A DNA stretch of 64,000 nucleotides from Dendrophyllia cribrosa (lineage: Eukaryota > Cnidaria > Anthozoa > Scleractinia > Dendrophylliidae): positions 43,008,021-43,072,020 of the forward strand of contig JAJLRJ010000004.1 in NCBI GenBank assembly GCA_024195265.1, given 5' to 3'. The position numbers were made by a program, and so were the translations under genes. This document shows, in pieces, positions 37,301 to 49,300 of the stretch. Each line of letters starts with the position of its first letter. Position 1 is the stretch's first letter. The notes beneath the pieces were generated by a model that worked only from the letters and a program-made list of their open reading frames with translations, was not told the origin of the DNA and did not search any database.

Positions 37301-40300
37301 CATCAAAATTCTTCTTCACACTTTTATTTTCTTTGTCCACAAACAGAAATTCATAGGGCCCTAATTTATTGAACAAACCAGGGTCTATTAAGTTTTCTTT
37401 GGCAATGAGATTCAAATGGTTTTTGGTAGTAGGAGGGTACAACATCATATGACTGCAGTTTAATCTAAGTTTCTGCGGAATATCATAGTAACTCTGGCTT
37501 AAATAAATTGGGCTTATCTTATGGTGGCGTCCATCTGTGAAGTTGTTGGCAATTTTATTTTGTGTTTTATCAGGTCATTAATTAGATCATCAAAAATGAC
37601 AATTTTACGGTTGTTGTTGGGATATTCTGAAGTGTCTTTAATATCATCAGATGATCCAATTTCTAATACAGGATAACCAACCTTATCAGATATTTTATTC
37701 ATCAATGTTTGTAGATCTTGTATTTTTTCCTGATGATGATTTGGTGTGTATAAATATATCTTATCATAATACATCAGTGGTGATCTTAACATATGCATAA
37801 GAGCATTTGTCTTTCCACATCGACTTTGTCCTGTAATAATCATTCTAAAATCTTCGTCTAAAAAATTGTTTAATCTTTTTTTGTTAACCATTTCTATTTG
37901 TATCGTAATTCGGAATTTTCATATAAATATGTTAGATAATAAATATAAGTGTTGTTTTCACACATATTTATAAATATAAGTGTTGTTTTTACACATATTT
38001 TTAAAGATAAGTGTCATTTCGACAGATAAATTATGTAACATATTTTATATAATGAATATTGACAGAATTAAAAAATATGCTGATTCAGAATATGATAGCT
38101 ATAAAATTGTCAAAGCAGTTACTGAATCAAAAAATGAAATAAAAAATAAGGAAGGAGGGCGTGATATTGTAATGAGTGATTATTTTAAGACATTACGAGA
38201 GCCATTGATTGAAAAACAGAAAAAAACAGATGAGAAACAGGATCAACTAATTGAACAACTACGGGGAAATCAATTAGCTTTAACAAAGGGATTTCAGGAT
38301 ATAATTGAATCGAATAAGACATAATAACATTACAACATGAGCTACCCCAAATAGATTACCAACCAGAACAAAAATCAAGAAAGATCCAACATATTTGAAG
38401 ATTGATAACCGATTTAATAAAGATGATAAAATTGTTTTAAACAAAAACAATTTGACAAGCCCTCACAATTATTATCATTGACTCCCCAAAAATTATTGGA
38501 AGAAAAGAAAAAATCTGCCGAATTAGCAATGGAATTGGGCAGAAATAAAAGGGGCAAGAGTAGAGAAGTTAAGGCGGAATATGATAATGAAATAGCGTTC
38601 TTCGAAAATATAGGGATACGATCTCAGACGTATTAAAGTCGTTTGAGTATAGACAAAAAGGTGAGGGTATTCGAATATATAAACAGCCAAAAAGAAATGC
38701 TTTCAAAATAAATGGTAATCAATATGGTGGCCTTCTTATTGATGTCTCAAAATTGATGAATGAAATGAAGCTGAATGCATATCATGGTGGTAAATTGGTT
38801 TATGAAGCTGATGCTGATAAATCACTCATAAATATGCTAACTAAAAGATATAATCCCAAAACAAACTACAGTCTGAATGCTGTAAAGATTTTTAACGATC
38901 TTAATATGCTCAGTAATATTGGCCACACAAATCATCTGGTAAGTCCAGAATGATTGGATCAAGTGTTATGTATTATCAAGATCCAAAGCAATTGGCTGAT
39001 CGCATGAAAATAATAATTGGTTCAATGGTAGCTGGAAACAATAGTCCAGTGTTGCGAAATGACTTATCACAAATCAATGATGAATTATGAAAATAGGGGC
39101 TATTGACAGAACAATGCATGAGAAATTATACAATAAATATATAAGCATATAATATAATGGATGTAAATAGAGTTTTAGTTTTCAAATCAATAGATGCTAA
39201 AAAACAAAACCAAAATAATAAACCAGGTAATTTCACTACAAAGTTCATTCCTGAATTAATTTTAGATGACAACAAACAATACTATATGGCATTAGATCAT
39301 CTCAGTATGACTGCAAGTTGGCATAACATACGACCAGAATATTATAACAACCAATTAAAGATCTCAAAAAACAAAGGCACTTCTTGGCAAACAATAACAT
39401 TCCCACCAGGTATTTATGACTATGATGATATAAATCAATATATTCACAATGAAATTGGAAAACTCATGCAAAAGGAGACTTATGGAATTGATATATTATT
39501 TGACCTTACAACATATAAGGTTTTCATAAAGTTGGATGAAAACTATTGGATTGATTTCAAGAATAGCGGAAACTTTGCAGATTTACTGGGTTTCGATAAA
39601 ACAGGGATATTGAAAGTGAGTTCTTATGGACCCCAATTTCCTAATATCAGCAACAGTATTGATAACTTATACATAAGAACTTCTCTACTAAGTAATTCAA
39701 TCGTTTCAGGAAGGTTATCAGACGTGCTTTTTACCTTCTCAACGAATACAAAAACAAGATCTCTACCATTTGAAATACAACCAATGAATTATCTTTGGAA
39801 TAAAATAAATACAAAAGTACTATCTGAAGTTACTTTTTATATCACAGACGACGAAAACAGGGAGGTTGACTTAAATGGAATTGATATATCTTTAACCGTT
39901 GTGATAAAAGAAGCTTAATTTATATACACTCACTATATAGATGGAACGAAGAGAAAGAGATCCAGATACTGGAGATTACATTATTCAAGGTGAAGGAATA
40001 TTTGATGTTTTCAAAAATGTTGGAAGTAAGATAGCTTCAAAACTTGCAAGCAAAACAGCTAAACAACTTGCTAAAAAGGGTGCTGAAAAGTTGATAGAAA
40101 AGGGGTCGGAAAAAATAGGTGAAAAAACAGGTCAGCTTATTGGTGACAAAATTTACAATAAATTTAGTGATAAAACAAACGAGCCAAAAATAACGAATGA
40201 AACAAAAGGTGATGAAATAATCAAACTTTTACAAAAAGAAAATGAGCAACAGGCTCAAGATACTGACAAATATCAATATATTAAAGATGTTTATAATGAT

Positions 40301-43300
40301 TTACTATTATAATGATTTTTTATCTAAACTAATAATATATATGAACGGAAATTTTCGAAGTCCAGAATTTGTTAAAAGATATGAATATGCATATTATGAT
40401 TTACAAACACCTTTGAATGCTAATATTGGGGCAAATAATCGACAAACAAAAGATAATTACATGTTTGTAATAGATAATAGCTCAGAGGCTAACCCAATAG
40501 ACTGGTATAATGCATATATTGAAGTCAATTTCAAGCTTCTTCAGTTAGATCAAGATCAAGATGGAGCTGGTATCGGCGCCGGAGTGGGAAATGGAAATTT
40601 ATTTTGTACAACAACAAACGGTAACACCTTCATCAGAGAAATACAAGTTGAATGTAATGGTATAAGTGTATATAACAACACAAAAGCCAATGAATCATCG
40701 AATGTTCTATCACTTTTAAAATACACTAAAGAATATGCCAATACAGTTGCTAAAGACAATTTCTTTTATTTAGATACTTCGACTGGAACAGCTGAACCAA
40801 GAACAGCTCAAGCATTGTACAACCAAGGATTCGCGACGCGAAAAATTCTTACAGACGCAGGCAGTGAGAACAAAATATCTATCCCATTGAATATATATTC
40901 GTATTTTGCTGCATTCAAAAAGAATCTTCATCCAAATATAAAAATGAACATTTTAATCCGATTGGAAAATGATAACAATATTATATTTCGTAGCAATGCT
41001 GCTCCTGATTCAAAAGTTTTGATGACTAAATTCAGATTATGGTGCCCTAAACTTATTTTCAATGGTAGTGGTATGCGTCAATATCTGGAAAACTATCTGA
41101 AACCAAAAACTTGGATATACTTGAGAGAGCATTATGAAATAAATCAAACTGCGGCTGTGAGTTCATTTTTCAGAATTAGTACAGGTATAAGAAGACCAAG
41201 ACATGTTTTTCTATGGGTGAATCCAACAGCTTCATATAATAATCAAGAAGCTAATATATTTACATTCAAGACATTCAGTATAGGTGCAAATAACAGAGTT
41301 TTCAGTAAAGCTCAGCTTGAAATGAATAATAGCATATATTATCCTCAACTTGAATTGTCAGCTAATGAAGAGAGTAGATTATACAGAACACTTATGAGCT
41401 ATAGTTCTGCTTACAATGACTTTCTTAGTGGGTCATTAATTGATAGAAGTAATTTCAGAAATTTGTTTGGAATGATTTATTTCGACCTAAGAAATCAAGA
41501 GGAAGACACAAAAGATTCTGTTGTATCATTAACTTTCCGATATGAACTAACGGAGCAAATGCAACTAACTATACTTTGAATGCTCTTGTTCTTCATGAAA
41601 AAGAGATCGAATTATACACAAGCAGTGGTAAACTACTTATTAAAGCATAAATTAATTATGTTGTTACAATATTTATAGTTTTTCAATTAAACATGTTTTG
41701 TAATTATCAAAATTATATAACATATATTATATACAAAATATGACAACTTATTATGAATATGGTGTGAAATTATCTCAAGGACAAAAACAAAAATTAGCAA
41801 AAGCATATGAAACAAATTCACCAATAACAATTCGATTAGCTAAAAATGAGTTGATGGGAAGCGATGGACTGAATTTAACTAAAACACAGATAAATAAAAT
41901 CAAAAAAGCGATAAAAAATGGAGTTGGTGTAGATATCAAGATTTCAAAAACACAGATTAGAAAATCAGTTAAATATGGCGGTTCTTTATGGTCTAGTTTA
42001 ATTTCACTTGGACAAAAATGCTTCCAATGGCCACCAAATTAGCATCAAAAGCGGTACCAGCTTTAGCTACTGGGGCTTTATCTGCTCTCGGATCTTTGGG
42101 AATGATAAAATTTTTGGAAAAGGTATTCAATCTGGTGGTTTCTTAATACCAGATTCAAAAATACAGCAATTGATTAAGTATAAACACCTTTTAACTAAAA
42201 AACAAAAACAAGACATTTTAGCTGCTATTCAAAATGGAGGACAAGTATTCATTCAACCATCACAAAACAAAGAGGTGGTTTTTTGGGGACGCTCTTTGGT
42301 ATTCAGTATGTTGTTGAATGCATTAACAGGAAAGGGTTTAAGTATACCAAAAAAGAAAGCATCTGGATTAACAGTTTCACCTAAACCTGGAATGATGATG
42401 CCTTATTATCCACCACCATTTTATGGAAACTGGCCCTCAAATACTATAGGTATGGGAGCAAAAAAAAAAGTCAAAACAAAAACAAAAAAGGGAGAGGGCC
42501 TATTACTAGGCAAAAACAGTCCTTTTACAAAGTTAGGAATACCAATTCTAGGAGATATCCTGTAAAACCAAAGTTCAGAGATATTCCTCTTTCAAATATT
42601 GATTTATTAAAATGGATTAAATATTTAAAAATAACCAATTTTAATGGTATTTATTCGAGGGATAGTTTGGATCATATCCACAAAATAGGATCTTGTATCA
42701 TTAATCTTGATGATAAAATAGGTCCTGGTACACATTGGGTAGCACATTATAATAATATGAATGATAAGACTATATATTACTTTGATAGTTTTTCGTTACC
42801 TCCACCACAGAAATTGGTTGATTATGCTAAAAAAATTGAAATTGAAGTATATATACAATTATGGTTATCCTATCCAGGATATCAAATCAGTTAGATGTGG
42901 ATATTATTGTTTATATTTTTTGGATAACATTTATAAAAAATCATTTTATGATTGTATAAAAGTATTCAAATTAAATAACCAACAGTATAATGAACGATTT
43001 ATTGAAAACTATTTCAAAAATATCTAATTATATTATATAAATGGTAAAAAGTTATTGTGTAAAACAGAAGAAGCAAACAGAATCTGTACCAGGTACTGAA
43101 AAATATGTTAAAACTAAAAATAATCGTCTTATGTTAAAATCTCAATGTAGTGAATGTGGGGCTACTAAGACACGTTTTGTATCCAATAAAAAAAAATTAA
43201 ACTAAATAGCCAGTCAGAGATGGCTGGCGGATTTTTAGATATAGAAGGTAGTCACAGTCTTGGTGAAATAGCAGCTAAAAGCGCTTTAAAAGGTTTGTAT

Positions 43301-46300
43301 AATTTAGGTAGAATCGGAGCATCAAAAGCAATCAAATCTGATTTTGCAAAACAAAAGATTAAAGGAATGGCTGATAAATATTTGGATCAAGCATTAGATA
43401 GTTTTACTGGTGATATAAGCCGAAAACTGGACCCTCTTCATGTGGTGCTGTTGATATTCATAAGGCTATCGGTAAATTACCAAAACCTAAAGGCGGTTGG
43501 ACATTACCCGGTCATAAATATACTGGGCCTTATAATGATTTAGAGAGTCAAGTGAAATATGACCCAACAACTGGCCAAATATTAGAAATATATGACCAAC
43601 CTACAGGAAGAACGGATGCCATTGCCATGCAGCACGATGTTGATTATAGTGTTTGTAAAGACGACAGAAAGTGCAAGAATAGAGCAGACAGAAAAATGGT
43701 CAAAGCTTTAGATGAAGTGCCATATGATGAGAGACAATGGGGTCATTGGTTGGCTAGAAACACGATTGATATAAAACAGAAATTAGGCCTTGGTGTTAAA
43801 CAAAAAAGGAAGCCAAAAAACGGAAAGCGGCGTTGAGTAAAAATGATTGGGCTCAACAATTAGCCGATGAATTACATAAGCCAATCAAACGAAAATTTAA
43901 AACAAGAAGAGTTATTGTTAATGGAATAGATGATATTTGGAGCGCTGACCTTGTAGAAATGCAGAAGTTTTCAAAATGGAATAAAGGATATAGATATTTA
44001 TTAAATATCATTGATGTGTTTTCGAAATTTGCTTGGAGCATTCCTATTAAAAATAAAACAGGTAATACAATTACTGAATCATTTGATGATGTTATTAAAA
44101 AATCCAAACGGAAACCTAAATTTATTTGGGTAGACCAAGGGTCTGAATTCTATAATAAAACTTTCAAAGACTGGCTAAAGAAAAATAATATTGAGATGTA
44201 TTCTACTTTCAATGAAGGTAAAGCTGTTGTTATTGAGAGATTAAACAGAACATTAAAATCTAAAATGTGGAAACAATTTACAGCTCAAAATACAACACAA
44301 TATTTAGACATGTTACCAAAACTATTAAATGAATACAACAGTACAAAGCATTCAAGCATAAAAATGAAACCTATTGAAGCATCTATGAAAAAGAATGAAG
44401 GAACTGTTTATTTCAATCTATATGATATGGAACTATTGTCATATAAACCAAAATTTAAAGTTGGTGATAAAGTTCGAATATCTAAATATAAGAGAAAAAC
44501 ATTTGACAAAGGATACACTCCAAACTGGACAGAGGAGATATTCATAGTTGATAAAATTCAATACACAAATCCAATCACTTATAAATTAAAGGATCTCAAT
44601 GATGAACTAATAGAAGGATCTTTCTACCAACCTGAATTATTAAAAGCTAAACAGGATGTTTTCCGTATTGATAAGGTCATCAAACGAGATTATAAAAAGA
44701 AACAAGCATTAGTTTCTTGGTCTGGTTATCCAAAAGAGTTTGATTCATGGGTACCTCTGAGTGATGTTAAAAATATCTAACGTTTATATATATCATGAGT
44801 GGCATTGAGAAATATATCAAAAAAATAAATTTTCAAATTCATGAATGTGAAGATGAAAAAGACAATCTTCATGATAAAATATATGATAATGAGCGTAGAT
44901 TGGATCTGTTACAATATAAAAAGAAATTATTGAAACTTTATCATAAAAAAATACATGAAATGGATGAAGATATAACATTGAAACAGTTATTGAATATTAT
45001 CTGCAATGAGATAGAAAACAATAGATACGATGATGAATGTAATGTGTTGAAACAAACCAAAGTTGATAATGTCAAATATCTCAAACGTGAAAATAATATT
45101 TTTACACCTGTAATTACAACAAGTAATGCAAATTTCGAGAGATTGAGAGACATTCATTTGATTAATGAGACTTGGCTTTAAAAAAGGTTTAAAAAGATGT
45201 TACTATTTACAAGTATCCCAGAAATTTCTGAGATATTTATATCTTTGCATTCGCTATTCATTGGTAGCCAAAAATATATAATTGTTTCTGGCTATTACGC
45301 AATAATGCAAAATATATAATTCTTGACCAATATTATCCGCACTATTATGAAACTATTTAAAATAATATCTATAGTATAGTATTATATATGGAAAATCAAA
45401 ATGTTAAGAGAGGTCGCGGTAGACCAAAAGTTTTCACAACAGAAGAACTAAAAAAACATAAAACCTTATGTATGTTAAATAAAGAGTGGTATTGTAATGT
45501 TTGTAAAAATGATAAAAATTATACACTTGCAGGGAAATGGTGTCACTTGAAAACAAAAAAGCATATGAAGAATGTAAATGTCAACAATATAATGCAACGA
45601 ATCATCAACATAACACAAAAAAATAATCCAAATTACACACAAAATTAATTCTTTTCATAGTTATAGTTCGAAGGATCCATGATTGGATTATTTGAATTCT
45701 CGACTATATTTAAACGCACATTTGTAAAACTATTTAAAAGATTATCTATAGAATTATTATATATATGAAATCAGAAAAATCTAACCTTGTAGATATGAAT
45801 AAGAGTGATCTTGAAAAACTTAGTAAATCTCAACTCATTAAATTGCTATTAAAGCAACAGAATAAAAAGCCTAAAATCATCATTGTGGATGACGAAAAAC
45901 AACGTAGGAGACCAGTTCCTACACCGAGAAAATCTGTTAGGGATATGGTCAAAAACTATGAAGATAATATCATTTTACCACCAGTGCCAGCACCTAGAAC
46001 TATTAAACCAGTGCCAGCACCTAGAACTATTAAACCAGTGCCAGCATCTAGAACTTACAAACCAGTGCCAGCACCTAGAACTAAGATAGAGCAGACAGAC
46101 AAAGCTCTTAAAGGCTATACAAAGTCTTATGAAATTGACATAAAAAACAACAAAGACCGATTAGTTCAACTACAAAACACTAGAAAGGGTATTGAATACC
46201 AGCTCATAAACATATTAACATCGATGAAAGGTTTCAAGTTCGTTGAGACATTAAAGACAACATTCACAAAATTGTCTGATGGTGAAATCACATATAAAAC

Positions 46301-49300
46301 AGCATACTTCAATAGTGTAGCACAAACAATTATCAACCACAATAACATCGCTGAAGATTTGCAATTGTCCAAACAACAGATATTAAATAAAATTGCACAG
46401 TGGATATCTGAAGGCTCCGGATGGACTATTAAATCGGTTGATAATCATTATATTAACATAGTAAAATACAAACCATTAAAAGGGTTATAATATATAAAAC
46501 TACCAATAGAGCTGAGAAACCCTGCTAAAGGGTTGATTAATATGAAGAATATTGATAATGAGTGCTTTAGATGGTGTCATATTCGGCATTTAAACCCACA
46601 GGAAAAATATCCTCAAAGAATTAAAAAATGTGATAAAGAATGTATTGAAAAGTTGAATTACTCAGGAATTGAATTTCCAGTCAATCAAAAACAGTATAAT
46701 AAAATTGAGAAACAGAATAATATCAATATCAATGTATTTGGATATGAAGAAAAACAACCATTTCCTATTTACATATCCCAAGAAAAATTTGAAGATCAAA
46801 TGCATTTATTATTGATAACAGAAGGCGAAAACAAACATTATGTATTAATAAAAGACTTCAATAAATTTATGTACAATCAAACAAAACATGAACATAGAAA
46901 GCATTTTTGTATGTATTGTTTACAATGTTTCAGTAGTGGAAGAGTATTATTAAATCATAAAGAAAATTGCATCATCATAAATGGAAAACAAGCCATAAAA
47001 ATGCCGTCAAAGGATAATAACATATTGAAATTCAACAACTTTCATAAGCAGTTGCCTGTACCATTTGTCATCTATGGAGATTTCGAAGCTATTGTAGAAA
47101 AAATAGAAGGATGCAGACCAAACAATGACAAATCCTATACTGAATCGTACCAAAAACATACTGATTGTGGTTATGGTTATAAGGTTGTATGCTGTTATGA
47201 TGATAAATATAGTAAACCAGTACAGATCTATAGAGGTGAAAAAGCTGTTAACAAATTTATGGAAGCTATGTTAGAAGAAGTTAAATATTGTCGTAATATG
47301 AATAAAAGATATTTTAACAAACCATTAAAAATGACAAAAAAGGATGAAGAATAATTCCAAAAAGCTGATAAATGTCATATATGTGATAAAAAGTATACAG
47401 AGAAAGATATTCGAGTTCGAGATCACTGTCATATTACTGGTCAGTATAGAGGATCAGCTCATCAAGAATGTAATCTGAAACTTAGAGTAAATGCAGAAGA
47501 AATAAAAATTCCTGTTATATTTCACAATTTGAGAGGGTATGATAGTCATTTTATAATGCAAGAGATTGGTGAAATTGTCAAGAAGCATACATATACAAAT
47601 AAGAAAGGTGAAAAGTGTCAAATGAATATCAATGCCATACCTAACAACATGGAGAAGTATATGGCTTTCATGTTGGGTAATCATCTTACCTTTATTGATA
47701 GTTTCCAATTTATGAGCTCAAGTTTGGAAAAACTAGTGAGCAATCTTCCAAAAAAATTGTTGAAATATACCTCTCAAAAATTCAAAGGTGAAAAACTTGA
47801 TTTAATGTCACAAAAAGGAGTCTATCCATACGACTTCATGGACAGTTTTGATAAATTCAATGAAAAGCTGCCATCAAAAGAAGAATTTTACAGCATATTG
47901 AATGATGAGCATATCTCAGAAGAAGATTATAAACATGCTCAAAATGTGTGGGATACATTCTCTCTTAAAAATATGGGTGAGTATCATGACCTATACCTAA
48001 AATCTGACATCCTTCTATTAGCCGATGTATTTGAAAACTTCAGGAAAACATGTTTAGAATACTACAAACTTGACCCCTGCCATTATTTCACATCTCCAGG
48101 TTTGTCTTGGGATGCTATGTTGAAAATGACTGACATCAAATTAGAGCTTATGGCTGATATTGACATGTTTCAATTTATCGAAAAAGGAATGCGTGGTGGA
48201 ATAAGCTACATTGCCAATAGGTATGGTAAAGCAAACAATAAATACATGAAAACATATGATGAGAAGGCGCCCTCAAAGTATATAATAGGGACTTTAAGCA
48301 CCGGGAACCGGAACGGCAACGGCGACGCGAAAACTGTCAGGGAAAACCCAAATGACGCATTGCGCATGTTTGGCGGGAAATATCTAGACGTTCTCTTCCC
48401 GGGCCCGACGTCAGATAGCAAGGTTTGCCGTCGTGTGAAAACGTGAGTATATATTCCTCATTTTTCTTTGGTTTTATCCAGTCTTTTTTGATATAATACA
48501 CTTAATGTTGTTTAAGAAGACTATACAGAAATAGGAAACGATATTTATTGCTTCATTTAGGTCAATTTGGTGTTTCTGTACGCTCTTTGAGAAAGAGGTG
48601 GTAATTCACTACAACTTGTAAACTTAGAACTACGTTTCTTTGCTCAAATTTATTAAAATTAACGCAGTGGCTATTCGTACGGCACCCGTACGCGGACTTC
48701 GATTTGCTATTCGTACGGGAGTCCATAGCTTTCGACAATTCTCGAGGTTATTCTTCACTTTTGTTGGTCCGCAATATTAAATGTTCGTTTAGTTTTACGA
48801 AGCGCTTCTGGTATACGTAAGCGATGTTGATTTGGCTCAGACTAATTTGCGAGCGAGCGACTCATTCCGTGACACTTAAGAAATTTTTCGCGTCAAAGAA
48901 TACTCCCGTACGGCCAACTTCGATTTGCTATTCGTACGGAAGTCCAAAACTTTCGAAAATTTTCGATGTTATTCTTCACTTTTGCCGATCCATAATATTG
49001 TATGTTTGTTTATATTCACGAAGCGCTTCTTGTGAGCGATGTTTATTCAGCTACGCGAAGGAATCTCGTTTATGTGACATCGCCATGTACTCCCGTACGC
49101 TATAAACTTGTTATTGTTATTCATACGGGAATCTTGTAATTGGGTTTTTTGTTTCCAACGCTTCTTCCATTGAGACTACCTTTCCTTGCTCACAAGTTGT
49201 TTAGTTAACAGAGAAGAACTGGTATGTATGTCCAGATATATTATAACAATTTGAATTAATTTTTTGACACTTAAGTTGTTAGATGTCCCAGACACTCAAA

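Noticed and set aside
43411..43445. Programmed frameshift inside the PLA2 gene
   Set aside because: No slippery heptamer lies in phase (CGA AAA CTG); a one-base loss is more likely. The ATPase and MCP breaks were rejected for the same reason.
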